Assembly: GCA_046484125.1 (NCBI GenBank)
Contig: JAWOBX010000098.1
Location: forward strand, 1 to 51,469
Reading direction: 5' to 3'
Origin: JBGLNL01 sp046484125
Lineage (GTDB): Bacteria > Chloroflexota > Dehalococcoidia > SZUA-161 > SpSt-899
DNA: 51,469 nucleotides
Below the pieces are notes generated by a model, which saw only the letters and a program-made list of their open reading frames with translations, searched no databases and was not told the DNA's origin. Below are positions 33,858 through 42,366 of this stretch, one piece after another; the first letter of the stretch is position 1, and each line of letters starts with the position of its first letter. A program made the translations under genes and the position numbers.

Positions 33858-33933
33858 ATAGTCACGTCAAGCGGAAAGTACTGTCCTTCCTTTTAAGATG
33901 CGGCTCAACCAGTTTATAGGTGATTTTAAAGTA

Positions 33934-34389
33934 CTAACGGTTTTTTGATTTAACTATTCTATCCATCTCGCGTTCGGCTTGACGCTGTAGTGTAGTTTTT
34001 CTTTTATCGTATTTTTTCTTTCCTTTGGCCAAACCGATTTCCAATTTAGCGCGTCCATTTTTAAGATACAGTTTAAGCGGAACCAAAGTCAACCCTTTCC
34101 GTTCAACAGCCGAGCTTAACATACGGATCTCTCTTTTATTGAGTAAAAGCTTCCTGGCACGTTTTGGGTCGTGATTGTACCTGTTGCCTTCTTTATAGGC
34201 AGCTATGTGAGCGTTAACCAGCCAGAGCTCACCGCCAATCGGCCTGGCGTAAGAATCCTTTATATTAACTCTTCCCATTCTTATGGATTTTATCTCAGTG
34301 CCCGTGAGTACAATCCCGGCTTCTATCGAGTCCTCGATGAAAAAATCATGTAATGCCTTTCTATTAAAGGTTATTGTTTTGTCTTCCAT
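33934..34389 (-). CDS. smpB: SsrA-binding protein SmpB
   Basis: SmpB delivers tmRNA to stalled ribosomes. The 151 residues are typical: NRKALHDFFIEDSIEAGIVLTGTEIKSIR at the N-terminus, YARPIGGELWLVNAHIAAYKEG in the OB-fold core, and the basic C-terminal tail KGKKKYDKRKTTLQRQAEREMDRI. The ATG directly follows the stop of the flavodoxin-like gene. The tmRNA gene is immediately downstream, so RNA and protein partner are probably co-transcribed. Confidence 0.97.
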   Translation of the reverse strand: MEDKTITFNRKALHDFFIEDSIEAGIVLTGTEIKSIRMGRVNIKDSYARPIGGELWLVNAHIAAYKEGNRYNHDPKRARKLLLNKREIRMLSSAVERKGLTLVPLKLYLKNGRAKLEIGLAKGKKKYDKRKTTLQRQAEREMDRIVKSKNR

Positions 34390-35043
34390 TTATGTACAGT
34401 CCAGTGATTTCTTGCCGGCACTCATTATCATGGCGAGCTTGATCGCCCTTTTTATCACCATTCGGGCCGTATTTAGTCCCCACTCATCCTTCAGAACATG
34501 CAGCCTGTCACTTGGATCGAATTTGCCGGTCCCGTGGATACTTGATACGGCCGCTGCGCCAAACGGAGACATATGCGTGCCGGCGGGAACTATATCCAGC
34601 ATTAGAAACGCCATAGTAATGGTCATCAATGTCGTTTCCACGCCCGCGTTCCTTCCCCACGTAACGGCGAACGCCCCTCCAACCTTGTCGGCAAGCCTGT
34701 TCTGATAGTAATTACCAAACTCAATGCAGCGGATCCTGTCAAAGAAACTCGCCAGCGGCCCGGTCATTCTACCCAGATAAACGGGAGTGGCAACCAGTAG
34801 TATATCCGAATCCATCACTTGCCTGTAAACAGGTTCCATGTCATCCCGCAGACTGCAAAAACGCCCCTCCTTCTGCCTGCTGAGGCACCAGTTGCAATGA
34901 ATGCAGTCGGATATGTTTTTATCCGCGAGTGTTAAAAGCTCTGCATCAATGCCTTCATCCCGCATCAAATCAAGCGCATAAGTGAGAAAAACTTCGGTAT
35001 TTCCTCCCCTTACCAGACTGCCGCAAATGCCAGTTGCTCTCAT
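34390..35043 (-). CDS. NADPH-dependent FMN reductase / iron-sulfur flavoprotein-like
   Basis: The 217 residues have a flavodoxin-like fold: GICGSLVRGGNTEVFL (FMN phosphate loop), ISDCIHCNWCLSRQKEGRFCSLRDDM (near 45-70) and LVATPVYLGRMTGPLASFFDRI. The cysteine group CIHCNWC...C is that of iron-sulfur flavoproteins, which carry a [4Fe-4S] cluster and FMN. The group CxxCxxC plus a later Cys fits the ISF compact motif. Electron transfer with ferredoxin is likely, though the physiological role is unknown. It lies in the dnaJ-rsmE-smpB run, 16 bases after rsmE. Confidence 0.8.
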   Translation of the reverse strand: MRATGICGSLVRGGNTEVFLTYALDLMRDEGIDAELLTLADKNISDCIHCNWCLSRQKEGRFCSLRDDMEPVYRQVMDSDILLVATPVYLGRMTGPLASFFDRIRCIEFGNYYQNRLADKVGGAFAVTWGRNAGVETTLMTITMAFLMLDIVPAGTHMSPFGAAAVSSIHGTGKFDPSDRLHVLKDEWGLNTARMVIKRAIKLAMIMSAGKKSLDCT

Positions 35044-35059
35044 AATTCAAATAGGCCTT

Positions 35060-35788
35060 TCATATCGATAATTCATTCATTTCATAAAGAATGATAGCTG
35101 TGGCGACAATGCCTGCTGTATCGGCTCGCAATGTTCGTTTTCCCATTGCGACCGGCGTTACTCCATATTCTAAAGCAAAGCTCACTTCAGAAGGAGTAAA
35201 ACCTCCCTCCGGCCCCACAAAAACGTTCACCCTCCTTGCTTTACCAATCATTTTCAGCGCGGTCTTTATCCCCAGAGTATCCTCTTTTTCCCAGGATATT
35301 AGTGAGCTGCCTTCTGCTTCTCTGCATGCCAGGCGGAGATCAACCGCAGGACTGAGTTCCGGTTTTTTACTTCGTCCGCACTGCTCCGTAGACTCGGTTA
35401 GTATTTTCTCCCATCTGGTCAACCGCGTTTCACCTGGATCATCAACGACGCACCGTTCAGTAAGCAGTGGGACAAAACCGCTGACACCAAGCTCAGTACA
35501 CTTCTGCAATATATCTTCGATTCTGTTACCTTTGAGCAACGCTTGATATAATATTACCTCCACAGATGGTTCAGACTTTGAGGCCCTTTTTTCTAAAATT
35601 TTGCCTGTTACCCTGCCCTTTTCGATTTCCATTACTACAGTTTTATACTCATAGCCGCTATTATCGATTACGGCAAAGGTGTCTCCGGGTTTGAAGCGAA
35701 GAACATCTCTAATTTGATGAGCCTGATCACCGGTAATGATGACACCGTCACCGATAAGCCAGTTTCCGGGAATCAAGAAACGATGCAT
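35060..35788 (-). CDS. rsmE: 16S rRNA m3U1498 methyltransferase
   Basis: RsmE methylates U1498 of 16S rRNA with S-adenosylmethionine. The 242 residues have an N-terminal PUA-like domain (HRFLIPGNWLIGDGVIITGDQAHQIRDVLRFKPGD) and a C-terminal SPOUT knot: LYQALLKGNRIEDILQKCTELGV, TEQCGRSKKPEL, VGPEGGFTPSEV and LGKRTLRADTA-like MGKRTLRADTAGIVAT. The start directly follows the dnaJ stop. The dnaJ-rsmE pair is common in bacteria. Confidence 0.95.
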   Translation of the reverse strand: MHRFLIPGNWLIGDGVIITGDQAHQIRDVLRFKPGDTFAVIDNSGYEYKTVVMEIEKGRVTGKILEKRASKSEPSVEVILYQALLKGNRIEDILQKCTELGVSGFVPLLTERCVVDDPGETRLTRWEKILTESTEQCGRSKKPELSPAVDLRLACREAEGSSLISWEKEDTLGIKTALKMIGKARRVNVFVGPEGGFTPSEVSFALEYGVTPVAMGKRTLRADTAGIVATAIILYEMNELSI

Positions 35789-36922
35789 TTAGTAGGCCTG
35801 ATTATGCGCCGAAAAGGAGTCTTTCACCCTGTTCCAGAAACCCTTGTCTTCATTCGGCAAGACCGCAGGCTCCAGTTTCTCAGCCAGTTTCCGAAACAGT
35901 TCTTTCTGCTCCTTATCGAGTTGCGTGGGGGTTACAACATGTACGAAAACCAACTGGTCGCCACGTGTCCCTTTGTGAAGTTGAACGGCCCCCCTGTTTT
36001 TGATGGTAAATACCTTACCATTCTGTACACCAGCGGGAATTTTCAGGGTGAAGTCCCCGTCAAGTGTAGGTACATCGACCTCGCCACCGAGTGCCGCCTG
36101 CGCGAAATTCAGGGGAAGGTCATATATAACGTCAAAGCCATCTCGATCGAGGTGTTCATGCGGCTGGACTGATAAAGCCACCAGAAGGTTGCCTGGCGGA
36201 CCTCCCCCGAAACCACTGTTTCCTTCTCCAGTGACTCGCATTGTGTTGCCATTATCGACGCCGCCCGGTATATTTATGGTTACCCTGCGAGGCCTTTTCT
36301 CCCTGCCAGACCCTCCACACTGCTTACAGGGATTTGTTATAATATTTCCTCTTCCACGACATTGTGGGCAAGTAGTGATGTTTGTGAAGTGCCCGAATAT
36401 GCCCTGCTGAGTCCGTCGGACTTCCCCCGCTCCACCACAATTGGGACATTTGGTTGGAGTGTCACCAGGCTCGCTGCCCGTACCGTGACATTTTGAGCAG
36501 GGCTCAGTTTTATTTATCTCCAGTTCCTTTTCACATCCGAAAGCCGCTTCTTCGAAGGTTATCTCAATCTCCACTCTGATATCTGTGCCTCTCTCTGCCG
36601 TCGAACCCCGCTTCCTTGAGGTCCCTCCAAAGAAGGCATCGAAAATATCGCCGAAGCCTCCGAAGTCGAATCCATCGAAGCCACGGGCGAAACCTCCATC
36701 GATTCCGGAGTGCCCGAACCTGTCGTAATTCCTTCTCTTCTCCGGGTCGCTCAGCACCTCATAAGCTTCGTTCACCTCTTTGAACTGCGCCTCTGCTTTG
36801 TTTTCCTTGTTGCGATCCGGATGATACTTGAACGCCAGTTTTCGATAGGATTTTTTAATCTCCTCATCGGTGGCCTGTCTGCTTACTCCAAGGACTTGAT
36901 AGTAATCTCTTTTTTCCGTCAT
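35789..36922 (-). CDS. dnaJ: Chaperone DnaJ
   Basis: The Hsp40 co-chaperone of DnaK. The J domain (RDYYQVLGVSRQATDEEIKKSYRKLAFKYHPDRN, with HPD) is followed by a Gly/Phe-rich linker (GFARGFDGFDFGGFGDIFDAFFGG). Four zinc-finger repeats come next: CSKCHGTG, CPNCGGAG, CPQCRGRG and CKQCGGSG. Two substrate-binding beta domains close the protein. About 377 residues, the normal length. The ATG at 36922 is used; a GTG three codons upstream is the alternative. No clear ribosome binding site precedes either. No dnaK or grpE is adjacent. Confidence 0.96.
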   Translation of the reverse strand: MTEKRDYYQVLGVSRQATDEEIKKSYRKLAFKYHPDRNKENKAEAQFKEVNEAYEVLSDPEKRRNYDRFGHSGIDGGFARGFDGFDFGGFGDIFDAFFGGTSRKRGSTAERGTDIRVEIEITFEEAAFGCEKELEINKTEPCSKCHGTGSEPGDTPTKCPNCGGAGEVRRTQQGIFGHFTNITTCPQCRGRGNIITNPCKQCGGSGREKRPRRVTINIPGGVDNGNTMRVTGEGNSGFGGGPPGNLLVALSVQPHEHLDRDGFDVIYDLPLNFAQAALGGEVDVPTLDGDFTLKIPAGVQNGKVFTIKNRGAVQLHKGTRGDQLVFVHVVTPTQLDKEQKELFRKLAEKLEPAVLPNEDKGFWNRVKDSFSAHNQAY

Positions 36923-36956
36923 AAATATCACTGCATAACTTATAGGCTAGTCTATT

Positions 36957-36985
36957 ATTATATCTGTTTTTGCTTCACTGAACAA
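36957..36985 (-). promoter_or_regulatory. dnaJ operon promoter
   Basis: On the minus strand TTGTTC (36985-36980), 17 bases and a perfect TATAAT (36962-36957), about 30 bases from the dnaJ ATG. No CIRCE element is seen. Confidence 0.6.
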
Positions 36986-37134
36986 CCGTAATTACGATTC
37001 CAAGAACATCGACGCTTCGGATGCAAAAAGGGGTTCCCAGTGGCTGTTTCCTCTCTTTGGGAAGACTTCAGGGGATATTTGAGGTTTATATATTGGATGG
37101 GGTCAAGTGTAAAGTCTGCAAAACATTAACGGTT

Positions 37135-37166
37135 TAAAGGTAATGAGCCGTGGTTTATTACCTTTA
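37135..37166 (-). terminator. Hairpin at the 3' end of the hybrid kinase gene
   Basis: TAAAGGTAAT (37135-37144) is exactly complementary to 37157-37166 with a 12-base loop, overlapping the kinase stop. The U-tract on the minus strand is poor, so termination efficiency is uncertain. Confidence 0.5.
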
Positions 37167-40100
37167 CGTTGATTCACGTGCGGTACGCCTTCCTGTTAAT
37201 ATGTTTGAAGCTTTCTCAAAAAGCTCACTCAACCCGCCAGACTTGGTCAAATACTCCGTCGCCCCGAGTTCAATGGCTTTGACTCGCCCGCCGTTGATCT
37301 CAATACCCGTCAACACTATTATGGGTATTTCTCCCGTATCTTCTCGCTGCCTCAGTGTTTTGATGACCTGGTGCCCGTCCATCCTGGGCATCATTATGTC
37401 AAGAATAATCAAGTCTGGTTTCCTGGCTTTCACTATATTAACGGCTTCCTCACCATCATGAGCTACACAGGTAGAATAACCGCGCTGCTCTAATTCGTAT
37501 GATATGGATTTTACAAGCGTCTTATCATCATCCACCACCAGTATGGTTCCCATGGGATTTTTCAGTAGTTCGTTGACCCTTTCCAGTATTAATTCACCAC
37601 TGCACGGTTTAGTGATATGCCCATTAGCTCCCGCCTTAACATCATCATCAGTCTCATCCAGTACCGAGATGATCAGGATAGGGATATTCATTGTATCCGG
37701 GTCTTTCCTGAGTTCAGTAGCAACTTCATATCCGTTGATGTCGGGCAGCATCACGTCAAGTGTGATGAGGTCCGGGCAGTAGCGCTTCGCCATCTCGATT
37801 GTCTCACGGCCGCCCGCGGCTTCGATAACATCGTAACCCTTCTGAGTAAGTTCGTGCTTTATAAATCGCCTTATGTTCTTTTCGTCATCCACTATCAGGA
37901 TTCTGTTTTTACCAGGGTCGACTGGTATGCTCTCCGCGGCGGCTTCCCTCTCCTCAGCTTCTTCCTTCTCTTCACTGGTGAATGAGGCGATCGGAATCGT
38001 AAAGGAAAATGTGCTTCCTTTTCCAAGTTCGCTTTCTACCCATATATTACCGTTATAATGCTCAAGAATCTCCTTACAGATAGCCAGGCCCAGGCCTGTT
38101 CCCGGCGGCTTATCCCGTAACGTATCGCCCACCTGAGTAAACTTCTGGAAGATGGTCTCCTGATCTTCCGGGGCGATGCCCCTTCCCTTATCAATGACAT
38201 TGATCTTAACCAAGTCAGGAATATTACCCGAAGCGTCTCCCTGAATAGTCTCTGCTACCAGTCGTACTTCCCCACCCTCTGGACTGAACTTGGCCGCGTT
38301 GCTCAACAGATTGGTGATAACCTGTATATACCTGTCACGGTCGCCCCATACGGCCGGCAGCGAGGATGATATATCCGTAGTAAGGGATAAATTCATCTTA
38401 TCGAAAAACACCTCTGAGGAGTTAACCGCTGACTCAATTATTTCCGGTACGTCGATTATGGTCGTCTGCCATTCAATACGCCCGGATTCGATCTTGGAAA
38501 GATCCAGAAAGTCGTTTATCAATCTTGTCAGGCGGTCACTTTCATCATTGATAATGTTCAAAAACTCAGTTTGTGTCTCCTCATCATTATCATAAGTAAG
38601 CAGTATCTCCGCAAAGCTCTTGATTGAGGTAAGAGGAGTTCTGAGTTCATGAGAGACTGTGGAGAGCAGGCCATCCTTCATTTTGTCAAGCTCCTTTAAC
38701 CTCTCATATGCGACCTGGAGTTCTGCCAGTTTTTGCTCCAGTTCCTCCGAATACTGGTTGATTCTTTCCTCCATTAGTTTACGTGTTGTTATGTCCCGCC
38801 CTATAATCAGCAGTCCCTGTATATTCCCCTTCTTTCTTATTACACCGACACTTACTTCCACAAAGACCGTGCTGCCATCCTTATGAAGCGCCGTAAGTTC
38901 GATCAGTTCACCAGCCTGGCTGCCTTCCATTATCTGGTTTAGGCGCTCAACCAGTCCAGGCATCTGCTCCGGCATTATGAAATTGAAATCGGCCAGATTC
39001 CTACCGATCAATTCCTGTCTCGAATATCCGAATATGGCCTCTACTCTCTCATTTACGTCGATGACACTGCCATCATAGTCGAGGTGTATGATCGCATCGC
39101 TGGCATTATCCGCCACTTCACGGAACCTGTCCTCGCTCTCGCGCAGAACTTCCTCCGCACGGGTGCGCTCCTCTTCCATAAAAGTTTCCTGAATAGCGAA
39201 CGCCAGATTGGCCGCTATTTCCTCCAGAAGCGAGTACTCCTCATCTCCAATAGAAATATTCGAGGCGGTTGATACACCCAGAAGCCCGTAAGTCCTTCCG
39301 AAGTACTCCATCCGTAGAAAGGTACCGTTTCTCTGGATACATCTATTCGACAAATGGCAATTATCGCAGTCTACTAATGGCTCACTATCAGCGTCGTTTA
39401 TCCGGTTCTCAAGGGCCTCTAAAACGCAGGGTGGATAATCACCCCCCGCTGCAGATTCGTACAATGGCAACAGGCTGTTGCTTTCCCCTGCCAGCACCTT
39501 TGAAATCGGGGCTCCAAAATCATCCACCAGGAGTATCGCGGAGGCTTCACATACATCGGTATTCGTCAAAATGTCACACGCTCCCTGGACCATGGAATCG
39601 CGGTCTTCTTCCCGCAAAATGAGATCATGAACATCCCGCATGGCCCTGAGCAGGGCATTAAGGCGCTCGATGCGCCTCTCTGTGTTCTTTCGTTCCGTGA
39701 TATCATGGGATACGATCTGAACACCAAAGACGTTTCCGTGAAGGTCGCGAACGGGTTGAAGGCTCGAGAGGAACCAGCAGCTTCCCGTTGGCAGTTCAAC
39801 ATTTTCCTCGTACTCACTGCTTGAGCCCGTTTCAGATACCAGCCGAATTCTCTCCATAACGGTATCAGCGATATCAGGCATGGTTTCGTAAATCGACTTT
39901 CCTATAAGTATTTCCGGCTTCATGCCCAAATTCTCAGCACCAGCGCTGTTTATCAGCAGTATCTCTCCGTTCAAATCAAAATATGTAATCGGTGTACCGG
40001 CGTTATCAAACAACGCACGGTACTTTGCCTCGCTCTCTTTGATCGTCTTCTCTGCCTGCTTGCGCTCGTCTATGTTGTGAAAATTAAGAACGACGCCTTC

Positions 40101-41399
40101 TATTATGGGGTCATCAAGCAGATTCCTCGCGGTCATCTCCACAAAGCCCCAACGGCCGCTGCTTTCGAGAAGGCGCATTTCGATCGGAATGGTAGAACCC
40201 GGACTCAGCTTGCTTTCGTCAAAAAGCTCAACAGCGTGTTCTCTGTCTTCAGGGTGTACGAAATCGAAAGCGTATTTACCAATAAGTTCATCTGCACTGT
40301 AAGCCGCGATCTTTTCCAGTGACGGACTTACGTATCTGATAGTGGCGTCTTGGTTGAGTACCACGATCATATCGGGGGAGTTTTCTATAAGCAACTTGAA
40401 GTAGCTCTCACTCAACCTGAGCGCCTCTTCAGCCTGTTTGCGTTCTTCGATATCGGATATAACACCGCGAAACCCAACAGTACTGCCATCAATATCAATA
40501 GGATGACCGGAAGCCCTCACCCACCTTGGCTCTCCCGATTTCGCTATCACCCTGCATTCCAGTTCCCTGACAGGGTTACCCTCAAGAGATTCGTCAAAAA
40601 CATTTATTACCTGTGGCAAATCCTCTTCATACACAATTGCGGAAAAATTTTTCCCGATAAGCTCCGAAGGATGATAACCAGCTATACTTTCAATTGCCGG
40701 ACTAACGTATGTGATTGCCCCATCCTGATCGGAAGAGAAAATGGCATCATTTATCTGCTCAACCAGCGCGCGAAACTGCTGCTCCCTTTCCAGCAAAGCC
40801 TTCTCTGCATTATGGCGCTCATTCCGCACTTCGGCGAACTCAAGTGCTATCGATATGTGCCGGGCAAGGTTTCGAACGGAAGGGGCAGATTCCTGTGACA
40901 TTGCCGGGGAGGCCATGGCCAAAACGCCGATTATGTTTTCGCGTTGAAACAACGGCGTCAGAAACGTATTATTGTTCACCGGTACATCAATGATTTCTAT
41001 CAACGGTGAGGCGAGTGTTTCGGCAAATAGCTCCAATATAATGTCTTTGCCACCTGCCTGTACTGTCTGTCCCTCCAGTGCAGCCTTGCGGAACAACTGA
41101 GTCTGGCTCAAATCTATTCTGTATTTATCAATAGAAAGTCCGGCAAGGTTCTCCATAGACGTGACCCTCTTCGGTGGTAGCGATGTTTCGGTAATTTTAA
41201 GGGAAGAACCATCGTCTGACAGAAGGAAGATGGCACCGGTATATTCACCTGACAAGCGAAACTGATCCATGACGGCTTCGAAGATATCGGACTTCTGCAG
41301 CAGTCCGTGAATCTTCGCAGAGATTCTCTCTGCGAGGTGAATTATTTCTATAGGGTCTTGTAAGGACCGTTCCTGTTTTTTGTCTGGGGTTTTACCCAT
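37164..41399 (-). CDS. Hybrid sensor histidine kinase, GAF/multi-PAS with two receiver domains
   Basis: The 1411 residues are cytosolic; no membrane helix is visible. Rough order: GAF (20-190), PAS (205-325), PAS (330-455), PAS (460-580), GAF (590-760), PAS (770-890), HisKA with STVSHELRTPLTSIKSF (His near 917), HATPase with NLLSNAAKFSPEGGE, DKGRGIAPEDQ and GTGLGLAICKE (to about 1135), then two receivers (about 1163-1275 and 1283-1400). Both receivers keep the phospho-acceptor Asp (TLDVMLPD; ILDIMMPRMDG). The second has TKS in place of the usual KP after its lysine. The second GAF holds CDNCHLSNRC, possibly a metal or Fe-S site. It follows a single-domain response regulator by 68 bases; together they suggest a phosphorelay. 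The signal is unknown. Confidence 0.9.
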   Translation of the reverse strand: MGKTPDKKQERSLQDPIEIIHLAERISAKIHGLLQKSDIFEAVMDQFRLSGEYTGAIFLLSDDGSSLKITETSLPPKRVTSMENLAGLSIDKYRIDLSQTQLFRKAALEGQTVQAGGKDIILELFAETLASPLIEIIDVPVNNNTFLTPLFQRENIIGVLAMASPAMSQESAPSVRNLARHISIALEFAEVRNERHNAEKALLEREQQFRALVEQINDAIFSSDQDGAITYVSPAIESIAGYHPSELIGKNFSAIVYEEDLPQVINVFDESLEGNPVRELECRVIAKSGEPRWVRASGHPIDIDGSTVGFRGVISDIEERKQAEEALRLSESYFKLLIENSPDMIVVLNQDATIRYVSPSLEKIAAYSADELIGKYAFDFVHPEDREHAVELFDESKLSPGSTIPIEMRLLESSGRWGFVEMTARNLLDDPIIEGVVLNFHNIDERKQAEKTIKESEAKYRALFDNAGTPITYFDLNGEILLINSAGAENLGMKPEILIGKSIYETMPDIADTVMERIRLVSETGSSSEYEENVELPTGSCWFLSSLQPVRDLHGNVFGVQIVSHDITERKNTERRIERLNALLRAMRDVHDLILREEDRDSMVQGACDILTNTDVCEASAILLVDDFGAPISKVLAGESNSLLPLYESAAGGDYPPCVLEALENRINDADSEPLVDCDNCHLSNRCIQRNGTFLRMEYFGRTYGLLGVSTASNISIGDEEYSLLEEIAANLAFAIQETFMEEERTRAEEVLRESEDRFREVADNASDAIIHLDYDGSVIDVNERVEAIFGYSRQELIGRNLADFNFIMPEQMPGLVERLNQIMEGSQAGELIELTALHKDGSTVFVEVSVGVIRKKGNIQGLLIIGRDITTRKLMEERINQYSEELEQKLAELQVAYERLKELDKMKDGLLSTVSHELRTPLTSIKSFAEILLTYDNDEETQTEFLNIINDESDRLTRLINDFLDLSKIESGRIEWQTTIIDVPEIIESAVNSSEVFFDKMNLSLTTDISSSLPAVWGDRDRYIQVITNLLSNAAKFSPEGGEVRLVAETIQGDASGNIPDLVKINVIDKGRGIAPEDQETIFQKFTQVGDTLRDKPPGTGLGLAICKEILEHYNGNIWVESELGKGSTFSFTIPIASFTSEEKEEAEEREAAAESIPVDPGKNRILIVDDEKNIRRFIKHELTQKGYDVIEAAGGRETIEMAKRYCPDLITLDVMLPDINGYEVATELRKDPDTMNIPILIISVLDETDDDVKAGANGHITKPCSGELILERVNELLKNPMGTILVVDDDKTLVKSISYELEQRGYSTCVAHDGEEAVNIVKARKPDLIILDIMMPRMDGHQVIKTLRQREDTGEIPIIVLTGIEINGGRVKAIELGATEYLTKSGGLSELFEKASNILTGRRTAREST

Positions 41400-41467
41400 A
41401 TCATTAGTCCCGTGATATCAAATGTGAATACAAATTGTTTTAAATGATCTGTTAGTGAAGAAACTGC

Positions 41468-41848
41468 TTAACCAAGAATGGCTTTTGTTCTTTCAACTAT
41501 GAATTTAGGGCTGAACGGCTTGGTTATAAATTCATCTGCACCCATATCCATTCCCTTTTCCCTGTCTCTTTCCTGACCTTTAGCGGTGAGCATGATGACA
41601 TATACGTCATTCAAATTGATATCGGTCTTTATCTCTTGACATACCTCGTAACCGTTCTTCTTAGGCATCATCACATCGAGGTAGATCAGTCTTGGTTTGA
41701 GGTTCCTGATTTTTTCCATGGCTTCTTCGCCGTTCGTCGCGGTGTCGACGAGGTAACCCTCTTTTTGAAGAATAAATGTAACTGACCTAGTTAGATTTGG
41801 ATCATCGTCGACTACCAGTATTTTACCGGCCCTTCGGTTGTCGGTCAT
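41468..41848 (-). CDS. Single-domain (CheY-like) response regulator
   Basis: The 126 residues form one receiver domain and nothing else. KILVVDDDPNLTRS holds the acidic pocket, LIYLDVMMPKKNGYEV the phospho-acceptor Asp, VIMLTAKGQ the switch threonine and FITKPFSP the lysine. With no output domain it most likely works as a phosphotransfer or protein-binding element with the hybrid kinase downstream. GGAG lies seven bases before the ATG. A strong promoter is at 41897-41926. Confidence 0.92.
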   Translation of the reverse strand: MTDNRRAGKILVVDDDPNLTRSVTFILQKEGYLVDTATNGEEAMEKIRNLKPRLIYLDVMMPKKNGYEVCQEIKTDINLNDVYVIMLTAKGQERDREKGMDMGADEFITKPFSPKFIVERTKAILG

Positions 41849-41896
41849 TTTTTTACTCCGTGATTAGTTTTGCTATCCAACTGTTGTTGTTTTCAG

Positions 41897-41926
41897 AATA
41901 TAAAGCATTTGAGTGTGCAATGTCAA
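41897..41926 (-). promoter_or_regulatory. Promoter of the response regulator-kinase pair
   Basis: On the minus strand TTGACA (41926-41921), an 18-base spacer and TATATT (41902-41897); start near 41890. The dispersed repeat copy B begins 41 bases upstream. Confidence 0.75.
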
Positions 41927-41966
41927 TCGGTTGTTATATTTTAGTAAACAAGCAAGGCTGGTGAAA

Positions 41967-42273
41967 TGTCCCGTAAATATCCAGACTTTCGCTGATATTA
42001 ATTGTATGCAAGGTAACTATTATCAACCCCTTTTAATTCCCCGGTCTTGGGGAAAGTTTGAATCTGGGGGGCACCCCCAGACCGAACGAAGTCGCCACTT
42101 ACCAAAACAGTCTCATCAAATACTCAGCCTTATCCCCACCACCCGACGCTGACCACTCCGGTAACGCGGTTGCGTGTGCGTTACCGGAGTGGTCAGCTCT
42201 TTGAGTGAAGTAATAAGGTGAAAATATCATTGCGGAACATTTGTATAGAACCATTAGGCACAGTACACTAGTT
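41967..42273 (+). repeat. Dispersed palindromic element, long copy B
   Basis: Same blocks and order as copy A: CCCGTAAATATCCAGACTTT..., CCTTATCCCCACCACCC, GCTGACCACTCCGGTAACGC and its complement, GGTGAAAA, TTGCGGAACA, TTGTATAGAACC, ACACTAGTT. Between the first and second blocks it has an extra segment of about 120 bases (near 42002-42122) with its own hairpins (TTCCCC/GGGGAA; TCTGGGGG/CCCCCAGA) that copy A lacks. No open reading frame of note. Confidence 0.85.
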
Positions 42274-42296
42274 CTGAGTACGGTGCGCGCGAATAA

Positions 42297-42339
42297 GATA
42301 AAAAAGAAGGCGAGCATATGCTCGCCTTCTTTTTTATCT
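42297..42339. terminator. Bidirectional intrinsic terminator of the metFV-hdr operon
   Basis: AAAAAAGAAGGCGAGCAT (42301-42318) and its exact complement (42319-42336) form a palindrome with A-run and T-run ends. It lies 28 bases past the stop of the last gene of the minus-strand operon. Confidence 0.9.
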
Positions 42340-42366
42340 CGGTAAATTGGATTTGCTGCTGAAAAC

